DNA of 56,190 bases from Pseudomonadota bacterium (GTDB lineage: Bacteria; Pseudomonadota; Gammaproteobacteria; Burkholderiales; Burkholderiaceae_E). The position numbers and the translations under genes were made by a program. Within the stretch, counting starts at the first letter, position 1, and every line of letters begins with the position of its first letter. The DNA lies in contig JAEWGX010000096.1 in the NCBI GenBank assembly GCA_023388075.1, forward strand, positions 1-56,190, given 5' to 3'. Positions 42,733-50,733 of the stretch are shown here, piece after piece. The notes beneath the pieces are model-generated. The model did no database searches and was not told the DNA's origin. It worked only from the letters and a program-made list of their open reading frames with translations.

Positions 42733-44034
42733 ATGGATCTCGCCAGTCCGCTCTCGCTCTGCGTGCTCGCGATCGTCGCGCTGAGCCTGCTCGGCCTGCC
42801 GATCGCGCACGCGATGATCGGCGGCTCGGTCTTCTATCTTTTCCTGAAGGGCGCCGATCTCGGCACCGCGGCCGAGCAGCTTCTCAACGGCATGTACGCG
42901 AGCTACGTGCTGCTCGCCATCCCGCTCTTCATCCTCGCGGCCGAGTTCATGAACAGCGGCAGCATCACCGCGCGGCTGCTCGAGTTCTGCGACGCGCTGG
43001 TCGGCCGCTTCCGCGGCGGGCTCGCCCATGTCAATGTGGTGCAGAGCATCATCTTCGCCGGCATGTCCGGCTCGGCCCTTGCCGACGCGGCCGGAACCGG
43101 CAAGGTGGCGCAACGGATGATGACCGCCGACGGCAAGTACACGGCGAGCTTCGCCGCCGCCCTCACCGCGGCATCCTCGGTCATCGGCCCGATCATCCCG
43201 CCGTCGATCCCCATGGTGATCTACGCGCTGGTGTCCGACACGTCGGTGGGCTACCTCTTCCTTGGCGGCGTCATCCCGGGCGTGCTGATGGGGCTCGCCC
43301 AGATGGGCGTCATCGCCGTCACCGCCCGGCGGCGGAACTTCCCGGTGGAGAAGCCGACGCCGCTCGCGGACCTGCCCCGCATCACCTGGCGGGCCTTCCC
43401 GGCGCTGATGATGCCGGTCGTGCTGCTCGGCGGCATCTATGGCGGCGCCACGACACCCACCGAGGCGGCCGCGGTCGCCGCGGCCTATGCATTGCTGGTG
43501 TCGGCCCTCCTCTACCGCAGCCTGTCCTGGCGCGACGTGTACGCATCGCTCGCGAGCAGCGCCCGCATGACCGCGTCGATCGGCATGCTGATCGCCGGGG
43601 CGATGGTCTTCAACTACGTCGTCACCGCCGAGAACATTCCCGCCGTGCTGAGCGCCGCGCTGCAGGGGACGGCGCTGACGCCGATCGCATTCCTGGTGGC
43701 GGTCAACCTGCTCTTGCTCGTCCTGGGCTGCCTCCTGGAAGGCACCACCATCCTGCTGATCATCGTGCCGGTGCTGTTGCCGACCGCCCAGGCGCTGGGC
43801 ATCGACCCGGTGCACTTCGGCGTGGTCGCCGTGGTGAACATCATGATCGGCCTCATCACGCCGCCTTACGGGCTGCTGCTCTTCATCATGGTGCGCATCG
43901 CGGAGGTGCCGCTCAAGGACCTGATCCGCGACACCCTGCCCTTCCTGGCGGTGATGATCGGCTCGCTCGCCCTCATCACGTTCGTGCCGGGCCTCGTGCT
44001 CTTCCTGCCGCGGGTGCTCGGCTACCAGGGCTGA
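42733..44034 (+). CDS. dctM: TRAP transporter large permease DctM
   Basis: 433 residues, 11-12 membrane segments. Family blocks: GMSGSALADAAGTGKVAQRM, SSVIGPIIPPSIPMVIYAL, GGIYGGATTPTEAAAVA and GLITPPYGLLLF. Sodium-coupled translocation subunit. With DctP and DctQ it completes a TRAP system for a single carboxylate. Confidence 0.95.
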   Translation: MDLASPLSLCVLAIVALSLLGLPIAHAMIGGSVFYLFLKGADLGTAAEQLLNGMYASYVLLAIPLFILAAEFMNSGSITARLLEFCDALVGRFRGGLAHVNVVQSIIFAGMSGSALADAAGTGKVAQRMMTADGKYTASFAAALTAASSVIGPIIPPSIPMVIYALVSDTSVGYLFLGGVIPGVLMGLAQMGVIAVTARRRNFPVEKPTPLADLPRITWRAFPALMMPVVLLGGIYGGATTPTEAAAVAAAYALLVSALLYRSLSWRDVYASLASSARMTASIGMLIAGAMVFNYVVTAENIPAVLSAALQGTALTPIAFLVAVNLLLLVLGCLLEGTTILLIIVPVLLPTAQALGIDPVHFGVVAVVNIMIGLITPPYGLLLFIMVRIAEVPLKDLIRDTLPFLAVMIGSLALITFVPGLVLFLPRVLGYQG

Positions 44035-44077
44035 GCCACCGACAATTCAAGGAAATCGGAACCATCGGAGCAACGCC

Positions 44078-44539
44078 ATGACCAGGACCGACGCCGCCAG
44101 GCTCCTCTACGTTCTCAACGGCCCCAACCTGGACCGACTGGGCACCCGCGAGCCGGACATCTACGGCCGCACGACGCTGGCGCAGATCGAAGCCGCCTGT
44201 CGCGAGGCCGCTGGCGACCACCCGCTCGAGTTCAGGCAGACGAATGCCGAGCACCAGCTCATCGAGTGGATCCACGACGCGATCGACCGGGGTGCGGGCA
44301 TCATCGTCAATCCGGCCGGCCTCAGCTTCTATTCCGTGCCGGTGCTGGATGCGCTGCGCATGTTCCCCGGACCGATCATCGAGCTGCACATCAGCAACAT
44401 CCATCGCCGCGAACCGCCGCACAACCATTCGCTGATGTCCCGCGCGGCCACCGCGGTGATCGCGGGGCTGGGTCCTGACGGCTATCCCGCCGCGGTCGGC
44501 GCCATGTTGCGCCTGCTGGGGAAGCGGCCGCAGCCTTGA
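44078..44539 (+). CDS. aroQ: Type II 3-dehydroquinate dehydratase-like protein with changed active-site loop
   Basis: 153 residues, normal for AroQ dodecamers. NGPNLDRLGTREPDIYG carries Arg24 and catalytic Tyr29; ELHISN carries catalytic His104; RRE and SxxxxxA..GLG follow. Two canonical positions differ: the THTS loop after NPA reads LSFYS (His to Phe84), and the FRHxS arginine reads PHNHS (Arg to His115). It could still dehydrate dehydroquinate or may have moved to a related cyclohexane acid. Last gene of the TRAP cluster, followed by a hairpin terminator candidate. Confidence 0.85.
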   Translation: MTRTDAARLLYVLNGPNLDRLGTREPDIYGRTTLAQIEAACREAAGDHPLEFRQTNAEHQLIEWIHDAIDRGAGIIVNPAGLSFYSVPVLDALRMFPGPIIELHISNIHRREPPHNHSLMSRAATAVIAGLGPDGYPAAVGAMLRLLGKRPQP

Positions 44540-44588
44540 CGGGCCGGCTCGCCGGCCGCCTTCACGCGGTGCGGGCCGGAAAGCGCAA

Positions 44589-44617
44589 GCCCCGGCAACC
44601 TCGTCGGCTGCCGGGGC
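44589..44617. terminator. Bidirectional hairpin between aroQ and the repeat-protein gene
   Basis: GCCCCGGCA and TGCCGGGGC pair over an 11-base loop between convergent genes. The 9-bp stem is stable; no T-run follows on either side. Confidence 0.45.
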
Positions 44618-44638
44618 CCGCGACATGGCCAGGAGCGG

Positions 44639-44995
44639 TCAGGCGGTCACCAGGCCAGGAGGGACGCCTTCGTCGGCAGCCATCGCCAGGACCAGGTTCT
44701 GCGGCACGCCCTCGTCGGCTTTCAGCGCCACCAGGTTCTGCGGCACGCCCTCGTCGGCCCTCAGCGCCACCAGATTCTGCGGCACGCCCTCGTCGGCCTT
44801 CAGCGCCACCAGGTTCTGCGGCACACCCTCGTCGGCGGCATGCGCGAACGGCAGCTCCAGGAACCTCGAGCCGACGTGCGACGTCGCGCCGATGGCTCCG
44901 GTGGCGAGGATGGCGGCGCCCAGGACGCCAACGGCGATGCGCCCGACGGTCAGGGCACGGAACCGGTCATTGAGTTTCGGGTTGGGGAATTGCAT
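44639..44995 (-). CDS. Small membrane-anchored or secreted protein with five 13-residue repeats
   Basis: 118 residues, no family recognised. Short basic N-terminus (MQFPNPKLNDRFRALTVGR), one hydrophobic segment (about 18-37, GRIAVGVLGAAILATGAIGA) acting as signal or anchor, then from residue 54 to the end five tandem repeats of consensus ADEGVPQNLVALK; the fourth ends LVLAMA and the fifth is DEGVPPGLVTA. The first four keep DEGVPQNL exactly. GGAG precedes the ATG at 44993-44995. Acidic, Pro-containing repeats outside the membrane suggest a ligand-binding array, a wall or polymer-associated peptide, or a precursor cut into equal peptides. The DUF1127 gene lies upstream on the same strand. Confidence 0.75.
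   Translation of the reverse strand: MQFPNPKLNDRFRALTVGRIAVGVLGAAILATGAIGATSHVGSRFLELPFAHAADEGVPQNLVALKADEGVPQNLVALRADEGVPQNLVALKADEGVPQNLVLAMAADEGVPPGLVTA
44642..44836 (-). repeat. 39-bp tandem repeat array (five coding units)
   Basis: Near-identical 39-base units encode the 13-residue repeats; the three central units differ by only a few, mostly silent, bases. The first and last are more diverged, as expected of an array that expands from its centre. Confidence 0.85.
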
Positions 44996-45090
44996 TTCAA
45001 GCTCCAGTGGAAGAGGTAGTGGGTTGGATTCTCGGGAAACCGCCGAGCTGTCGGATCGACCCGGCAGCCCGTCCGGATGCCTTGCAGTAT

Positions 45091-45351
45091 TCAGGCGGCG
45101 CGTATCGGAAATACGTTGCCCAGCCGCCGATTTGTCGCCCGCTTGTATCCGGCCAGCGGCACCGGGCCCAGGCCGGCATCGGTGCCGCCCCATGGGGCCG
45201 TGTCATGCCCGTGCCGGCCGAAGCGGACCCGGTCGCCGATCTCCGGACGCGAGATGCCGATGTCCCGCAGCATCCGCTCGTCCAGTTGGTTCAGTTGGGC
45301 GGTGGCGCGGCTGAGGCGCCACCAATCACGGATCTTCCGAATGATGTTCAT
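45091..45351 (-). CDS. DUF1127 (YjiS-like) protein with C-terminal extension
   Basis: 86 residues. The DUF1127 helix pair is in residues 1-45 (IIRKIRDWWRLSRATAQLNQ, LDERMLRDIGISRPEI), Arg-rich and amphipathic. The other about 40 residues (FGRHGHDTAPWGG onwards) are unusual for this normally 45-70-residue family. DUF1127 proteins have been tied to phosphate, RNA and stress control in alphaproteobacteria; the role here is unknown. GGAG precedes the ATG at 45349-45351. It may be co-transcribed with the repeat protein 95 bases downstream. Confidence 0.82.
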   Translation of the reverse strand: MNIIRKIRDWWRLSRATAQLNQLDERMLRDIGISRPEIGDRVRFGRHGHDTAPWGGTDAGLGPVPLAGYKRATNRRLGNVFPIRAA

Positions 45352-45711
45352 GACGTTCTCCAGGAATCGGTTCGAGGGCGCGCGAACCGGAAGCCCTCGG
45401 CACCGCGCGAAGCACGGGGACTGCCGATCGGCAGCGCCGTGCTCGAGGGAAGTCTCGGGGATGGCGGTATCGGGATGACGTCGGAGGCGGCCGCCTTTGT
45501 ATCGGAGCGGCAATACCGGTGTAGGGCGATCGAGGCTTCACCCTCCCGGGTGCACGCCCCGGGCTGCGCTTCTACCCTTGGATGTTGGAGAAGGAACGCG
45601 GGGCGCGGTTGCCCGAGCAGGCGCGGCTACGCGCGCCCGGTCGCGAGCGGGAGGGCGCCGGGCCGTGACCGCCCGCGGTCCGGGCGGCACTCGGGGTGGG
45701 AGACGGAGCCG
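45352..45711. other. 360-base gap without a supported gene
   Basis: GC-rich spacer upstream of the DUF1127 gene. Frames open here have no start with a ribosome binding site and no recognisable protein pattern. It probably holds the DUF1127 promoter, but no clear -35/-10 pair was found. Confidence 0.6.
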
Positions 45712-45963
45712 CTACGCGGCGAGCGAGCAATCCCGCTTGACCAGGTCGCCTTCGATCCGGTCCGCGAGCTTCTCGGCGGCCATCGACAACTGCCGCAGAT
45801 GGGCGGTGTGACGGCGCGCCCGCGCCGCGCCCGACAACGGCGCCATTTCCGCGAAGTCGTAGTGCTCCAGGAGATAGAGGCGCAGGTCCTGCACGCTCCG
45901 GAAGGAAATCTCTTCGGTGTCGCCGTCCACGGTGACACGGATGCAAAGGTGGTTCTCGTTCAT
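45712..45963 (-). CDS. Small acidic/charged protein, unknown function
   Basis: 83 residues from ATG 45963 (GTG 45969 would add 2). N-terminal beta-like segment CIRVTVDGDTEEISFRSVQDL, then helices EHYDFAEMAPLSGAARARRH and LSMAAEKLADRIEGDLV. No membrane segment or family recognised. Codon use fits the genome. It could be a small regulatory or binding protein. Confidence 0.55.
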   Translation of the reverse strand: MNENHLCIRVTVDGDTEEISFRSVQDLRLYLLEHYDFAEMAPLSGAARARRHTAHLRQLSMAAEKLADRIEGDLVKRDCSLAA

Positions 45964-46284
45964 GTCCACAGTCTGTCACTACCCGGTTTGCTGCCGTGCG
46001 ATCGGAGTCTATCGGGCCTGGTCCAGTCTATCAGCGACATGGGTCACGCAAAGGCGCGATCCGTCATCTGATGCCGACCGGCAACAGGAATTGCCGCGCT
46101 CCTGACCTTCGCTCGGACGAACGGTTGACAGCGCCGAACCGCAGGCGCGATACCCGTTGCCGGAACGGCACCGCGCCCGAATGTCGTCCTGGCGTGATCG
46201 ATGTCTCCGGCAGGCCGATTCGGTGGTGGCAATCGTCGGGTGGCTCGCGGATGATTGGCGCCTCGCAGCTTCCGGGCCCATCGA
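45964..46284. other. 321-base gap without a supported gene
   Basis: Divergent region between the small unknown gene and the glycosyltransferase. A TTGACA hexamer at 46125-46130 is a possible -35 but has no good -10 partner at 16-18 bases. No RNA gene or repeat was seen. Confidence 0.55.
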
Positions 46285-47271
46285 ATGCAGATCGCCTACG
46301 GCATCCTGAGCGCAAACGAGCCGGTCGGCGCCGTGAGGCAGCTTGTCCGGGCGCTGGGCGATGACGATCCGGTCTTCGTTCATCACGATTTCTCCCGCCA
46401 GCCCGACTTCGCCCTCGACTGCCCCGACGCCTACGTGATCCCGGACTACCGGCAGACCGGATGGGGCACGCCCGGCTTCGTACGCGCGGTCTTCCACCTG
46501 GTGCGCACCGCACTGGCGCTCTCGCGCTTCGACTACTTCCAGCTCCTGAGCGGCTCGTGCCTTCCGACGCGGCCCACCGCCGACCTGAAGCGCCACCTCG
46601 CCGTGGCCGACGTCGCCATTCACTCGGACCTGCTCGACCTCGACGCCGATCTCGAAGCGACGATGAGCCACGGCCACCGGGTCTTCTCCCGTGCCGATCG
46701 GCCTGCCGCGCGCCTGCTGCACCGCGCCCGGCGCTGGTATTTCGCCGGCCGCGACACCACGGTGCATCGGGCCAATCTCGGGGTCCAGCGCCTCGATCCC
46801 GCCGAGCCACTGCGGCCGCTGCAGTGGCTGGGTCGGCGCATCCACCTCGCCGCCCGAACCGGGGCGCTGGACGAGCATCCGTTTCGCGGCGGCGTAACGC
46901 CCTACGTGGGCTGCCTGTGGTTCTGCCTGCGCCGGGACGCCTGCGAGTACCTCGTGCGACAGGAAAACGAAAGCGTGCTCATGCCCTACCTGCTGTCGCT
47001 GCCGCTCTGCGACGAGATCGTCTTTCCGACGCTGCTAGGCAACAGCGGCTTCGGAATCGCCGGGTCGAACCACCTGGTCAACCGGTTCGACGGTCCGCAT
47101 CCTCGCCAGTTCACGCCGGACGACCTGCCGGCGATCGCCCGCAGCGATCGACACTTCGCACGCAAGTTCAGGCCCGACCCGGGCGATCCCGTCCGGCGCA
47201 GCGTCATCGAAAGCCTGCACGTACATCGCGGCGCCCCCGCCGCTTCACCGGTGCTCGCCGCGACGCCCTGA
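46285..47271 (+). CDS. Core-2/I-branching-like glycosyltransferase (GT14-type)
   Basis: 328 residues from ATG 46285. The family pattern is IAYGILSANEPVGAVRQLV, VFVHHDFS, YFQLLSGSCLPTRPTADLKR (canonical SGxDxPL region) and, later, WFCLRRDACEYL and the acidic CDEIVFPTLL. There is no signal or membrane helix. It probably adds a sugar to a surface or capsular acceptor. No other glycan gene adjoins it; the remnant of an ATP-grasp gene follows on the other strand. Confidence 0.82.
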   Translation: MQIAYGILSANEPVGAVRQLVRALGDDDPVFVHHDFSRQPDFALDCPDAYVIPDYRQTGWGTPGFVRAVFHLVRTALALSRFDYFQLLSGSCLPTRPTADLKRHLAVADVAIHSDLLDLDADLEATMSHGHRVFSRADRPAARLLHRARRWYFAGRDTTVHRANLGVQRLDPAEPLRPLQWLGRRIHLAARTGALDEHPFRGGVTPYVGCLWFCLRRDACEYLVRQENESVLMPYLLSLPLCDEIVFPTLLGNSGFGIAGSNHLVNRFDGPHPRQFTPDDLPAIARSDRHFARKFRPDPGDPVRRSVIESLHVHRGAPAASPVLAATP

Positions 47272-47314
47272 ACCGGCCGGCAGGCGCGCGGCTACCGGGA
47301 GGGAGCGCTGGCAG

Positions 47315-47412
47315 ACGAGACCAGGGGGTCCACCTGGGGTTGCTGTTGAGCTCGTAGACCTGGGGTTGCCCGTCCACCAGCGCGAAGTCCGCGCGGCCGG
47401 ATACCATCGGCC
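47315..47412 (-). pseudogene. Remnant of an ATP-grasp enzyme C-terminus
   Basis: The minus strand reads VSGRADFALVDGQPQVYELN followed by SNP, the metal-binding end of ATP-grasp domains (pattern RxDYxxVDGxxxVxEINTNP). The start of the domain and everything after NP are missing, and the MFS gene starts within it. A truncated leftover rather than a functional gene. Confidence 0.55.
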
Positions 47413-47414
47413 GC

Positions 47415-48623
47415 ATGCTGCGTGGCATCCTGGTCGCCCTGCTCCTCTCGTTCGGTCCGACGGTATCGAACTCCTTCGCGCGCTTCTCCTACGCGCTGGT
47501 GCTGCCCGCCATGCGCGAGGACCTGCAGCTCAGCTACTCCCAGGGAGGCTGGCTCAACACCGCCAACGCTCTCGGCTACCTGGCCGGGGCGATCCTCACC
47601 TGGACTCTGGTGCGCCGAACGGGCAACCGCCTGATCTTCGGCATCGGCATGGTGGCGACCGCGGCATCGCTGCTCGCCACCGGCATGACCAGCGACCTCA
47701 CGCTGCTCACGATCGCCCGCCTGCTGGCCGGCGTGGGCGGCGCGATGGTCTTCATCACCGGCGGCGCGCTCGCCGGCAACATCTACCCCGGTCGGCCCGA
47801 GCTCGCCACGACGACCATCCTCCTCTACTTCGCCGGCGCCGGCATCGGCCTGATGCTGAGCGGAGTGGCGCTGCCGCTCCTGCTCGATGCCCGCGGCGAC
47901 GCCGCCTGGCCGCTCGCCTGGGTCGCGATGGGCTGGACCAGCGCGGCAATGACCATCGCAGCCGGATGGGCGGCATCGCGCATCGAGGAGCCGCAGGCAG
48001 CCGGCGGCAGCGCTTCCTGGCCGGTCGCCGATTTCGTTCCGCTGCTCGCCACCTACATCTGCTTCGGGCTCGGCTACATCGCCTACATGACCTTCGTCAT
48101 CGCCTGGATGCGCGACAACGGCGCGGGCACCGGCAGCGTGGTCACCGTGTGGTTCGTGCTGGGCCTGGCCACCCTGGTCGCGCCTGCCGTGTGGACCCGT
48201 CCGTGCGACCGCTGGCCCGGCGGGCGGCCGCTCGCAGCGGTGATGCTGATGCTCTCCTGCGGGGCGATGCTGCCGGTCTTCGCGGTGACGCCGCTCGCGA
48301 TGGTCGCTTCGGCCGCGCTGTTCGGGCTTGCCGGCTTCAGCGCCCCCTCGGCGATCGGCGCCTTCGTGCGCAAGGCGCTGCCCAAGCCGGCCTGGGGCTC
48401 GGCCATGGCTTTCTTCACCATCGCCTTTGCCGCGAGCCAGATCGCCGGCCCGGTCCTCACCGGCTGGGTCGCCGACCGGACCGGTTCGCTGCGGCCCGGC
48501 CTGATGGCCTCGGCCCTGCTGCTGGTGGTCGGATCAGTGGTCGCCCTGGCGCAGAAGGAACGTCGCCACCAGGCGCCATCGCGAGGCAATGTCCAGGAGG
48601 CTGCGTGCCCGGAAAGGAAGTGA
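47415..48623 (+). CDS. MFS permease, YbfB/YjiJ family
   Basis: 402 residues, about 12 membrane helices. FGPTVSNSFARFSYALVLPA and GWLNTANALGYLAGAIL are the YbfB/YjiJ opening; RLLAGVGGAMVFITGGALA is the second motif. Export of small molecules is assumed. The 3' end overlaps the homospermidine synthase start by 19 bases, so the pair are co-translated and the permease may move a polyamine or its product. Confidence 0.88.
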   Translation: MLRGILVALLLSFGPTVSNSFARFSYALVLPAMREDLQLSYSQGGWLNTANALGYLAGAILTWTLVRRTGNRLIFGIGMVATAASLLATGMTSDLTLLTIARLLAGVGGAMVFITGGALAGNIYPGRPELATTTILLYFAGAGIGLMLSGVALPLLLDARGDAAWPLAWVAMGWTSAAMTIAAGWAASRIEEPQAAGGSASWPVADFVPLLATYICFGLGYIAYMTFVIAWMRDNGAGTGSVVTVWFVLGLATLVAPAVWTRPCDRWPGGRPLAAVMLMLSCGAMLPVFAVTPLAMVASAALFGLAGFSAPSAIGAFVRKALPKPAWGSAMAFFTIAFAASQIAGPVLTGWVADRTGSLRPGLMASALLLVVGSVVALAQKERRHQAPSRGNVQEAACPERK

Positions 48624-50017
48624 CGTTCAAGGGGCGGCTCGTCGTCACCGGCTTCGGCAGCGTCGGCCAAGGCGTCCTGCCGCTGCTGCTGCGCCATATC
48701 GACATGCCGAGGGAGCGGGTGATCGTGATCGACGCGCAGTCCGACGACGTGCACGTCGCCGAGGCCCTGGGCGTGCGCCACGTCACCGCCCCGCTCGCCG
48801 CGGACAACTACCAGGCGGTCCTCGAGCCGCATCTCGGGCCCGGGGACTTCCTGCTCAACCTGTCGGTCGGTGTGAGCAGCATCGCGCTGATGCGGCACTG
48901 CCGGCAGCACGGCGCGCTGTACCTGGATACCTGCACCGAGCCCTGGCACGGCGGCTATTCCGATCGGGGGCTGCCGCTCTCGCAGCGGACCAACTACGCG
49001 CTGCGCGAGGCGGCGCTCGCGCTACGTGAACCGGCACCGGCGCCGACTGCCGTCATGACGCACGGAGCGAATCCCGGCCTGGTCTCCCATTTCGTCAAGC
49101 AGGCGTTGCTCGATCTCGCCCGGGACAGTGACGCCGCGGCCGTGCCGGCGCCGGACTCCCGGAGCGGATGGGCCCGGCTCGCCGAGCGCCTTGGCGTGCG
49201 GGTGATCCATGTCGCCGAGCGGGATACCCAATGGGGCGTCCAGCGCAAGATGCCCGGCGAGTTCGTCAACACCTGGTCCGTCCAGGGCTTCATCGACGAG
49301 AGCCTGCAGCCGGCCGAGCTCGGCTGGGGTACGCACGAGCGGCATTTCCCCGCGGACGGCGCGCGCCACGAAACCGGTTGTGGCGCAGCCATCTTCCTTC
49401 GGCGACCCGGCGGCAGCACCCGGGTGCGGAGCTGGACGCCGCTCGCAGGACCGTTCCACGGCTTCCTCATCACGCACTCGGAGGCGGTGTCGCTCGCCGA
49501 CTACCTTACCGTCGGGGAGCGGGCGCGACCGCGGTATCGGCCCACGGTCTGCTACGCCTATCATCCATGCGACGATGCGGTGCTTTCGCTGCACGAGCTC
49601 GCTGGCCGCGACTGGCGACCGCAGGAACGCCAGCGGCTGATCCGGGACGATCTCGTCGAAGGACGCGACGAGCTGGGGGTGCTGCTGATGGGCCACGCCC
49701 GCGGCGTCTACTGGTACGGCTCGCGCCTCTCGCTGGAGGAAGCGCGTCGGGCCGCGCCCTTCAACAGCGCGACCAGCCTGCAGGTGGCCGCGGCCGTCAT
49801 GGCCGGCACCGTCTGGGCGATTCGCAATCCGCTGGCGGGGATCGTCGAGGCGGAGGCGCTGCCCTTCGACGAGATCCTGCGCCTCTGCCGTCCCTATCTG
49901 GGCGAAGTCGGGGGCGCCTACGGCGACTGGACGCCGCTCTCGAACCGGGAGCTCCTGTTCGACGAACCGCTCGATCGCGGCGACCCCTGGCAGTTTGGCA
50001 ACTTTCGAGTCGCATGA
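48605..50017 (+). CDS. hss: Homospermidine synthase
   Basis: 470 residues (the Blastochloris enzyme is 477). NAD-dependent aminobutyl transfer from putrescine to putrescine (or from spermidine). Rossmann start VVTGFGSVGQGVLPLLLRHI; LYLDTCTEPWHGGYSD, MTHGANPGLVSHFVKQALLD, the catalytic-region RDTQWGVQRKMPGEFVNTWS and C-terminal NSATSLQVAAAVMAGTVWAI with DWTPL are family hallmarks. The GTG 48605 start is chosen because AGGAGG precedes it by 4-5 bases; it lies inside the MFS gene. Confidence 0.92.
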   Translation: MPGKEVTFKGRLVVTGFGSVGQGVLPLLLRHIDMPRERVIVIDAQSDDVHVAEALGVRHVTAPLAADNYQAVLEPHLGPGDFLLNLSVGVSSIALMRHCRQHGALYLDTCTEPWHGGYSDRGLPLSQRTNYALREAALALREPAPAPTAVMTHGANPGLVSHFVKQALLDLARDSDAAAVPAPDSRSGWARLAERLGVRVIHVAERDTQWGVQRKMPGEFVNTWSVQGFIDESLQPAELGWGTHERHFPADGARHETGCGAAIFLRRPGGSTRVRSWTPLAGPFHGFLITHSEAVSLADYLTVGERARPRYRPTVCYAYHPCDDAVLSLHELAGRDWRPQERQRLIRDDLVEGRDELGVLLMGHARGVYWYGSRLSLEEARRAAPFNSATSLQVAAAVMAGTVWAIRNPLAGIVEAEALPFDEILRLCRPYLGEVGGAYGDWTPLSNRELLFDEPLDRGDPWQFGNFRVA

Positions 50018-50168
50018 TCCGGCGCGGGTGGGCGCCGGCGGGGAAGGGGGAGATCGTAAAAGGGAATCCGGGAAATCCGGTGGACCGGCGATGCGCGCGA
50101 TGAACTACACTCCCTGCGGACCTGCCTCCCAGGAATACGCCACACCCTCCGGATCTGCATCCCTTCCA

Positions 50169-50684
50169 GTGAAGCGCTCAACCGCCCCTCTGCTCATCCT
50201 GATCGCGCTTGCCGCCGGCTGCGCCTCGCCGGACCGAGGCTCTTCCATGGCAACCGCTCCGGCTTCCGCTCGGGAGGTTCCCCAGCCCCCCGCCTGGACG
50301 ATGACGAGCCTGACGGTGGGCGAGCTGATCGCCAAGGGGGGCAGGCAGCTGACCGGCGCGCAGGTCAAGAGCCTGTTCGACCGGGCCGTGATGGAAGGCG
50401 CCGACGGCGGCACCGCCTGGCGCGAGATGAGCTTTCCGGACGGCAAGGTCACCGGCCAGACCCGCATGAGCGCGGACCTCAGCATCGATTACCAGGGCAC
50501 CTGGTGGGTGGACGAGCAGGGTCGCCGCTGCTGGGTCAACGAACGGTTCGCCGGCTACGCGCCCAACTGCATGTACTACTACCTGCTGGAGGGTCGCTAC
50601 TACGTGTCGGAGGCGGATGCCACGCGCAAGAACGCTCGCCTGGAGGTGCGCCGCATCAGCAAGTCGCCCGGAACCGCGAACTAG
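50169..50684 (+). CDS. Putative lipoprotein, unknown function
   Basis: 171 residues from a GTG that gives a clean lipoprotein signal (KRSTAPLLILIALAAGCAS, Cys18). An upstream ATG at 50100 would place 23 extra residues before it. The mature part has TMTSLTVGELIAKGGRQLTG, GTWWVDEQGRRCWVNERFAG and a second cysteine pair. No known family. Hairpin at its stop. Confidence 0.7.
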   Translation: MKRSTAPLLILIALAAGCASPDRGSSMATAPASAREVPQPPAWTMTSLTVGELIAKGGRQLTGAQVKSLFDRAVMEGADGGTAWREMSFPDGKVTGQTRMSADLSIDYQGTWWVDEQGRRCWVNERFAGYAPNCMYYYLLEGRYYVSEADATRKNARLEVRRISKSPGTAN

Positions 50685-50692
50685 CCGGTTCC
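50670..50692 (+). terminator. Hairpin overlapping the lipoprotein stop
   Basis: GGAACCG and CGGTTCC, 9-base loop containing the TAG stop, followed by GCGCGGCCCCTTTTCC. The T-run is separated by 8 bases, so termination is plausible but not certain. Confidence 0.4.
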
Positions 50693-50733
50693 GCGCGGCC
50701 CCTTTTCCAACGCCGCCGAACCCCTGGGACCTG

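Noticed and set aside
44642..44836. Tandem repeats considered as a CRISPR array
   Set aside because: Units are contiguous with no spacers, 39 bp in phase with a reading frame, and no cas genes are present.
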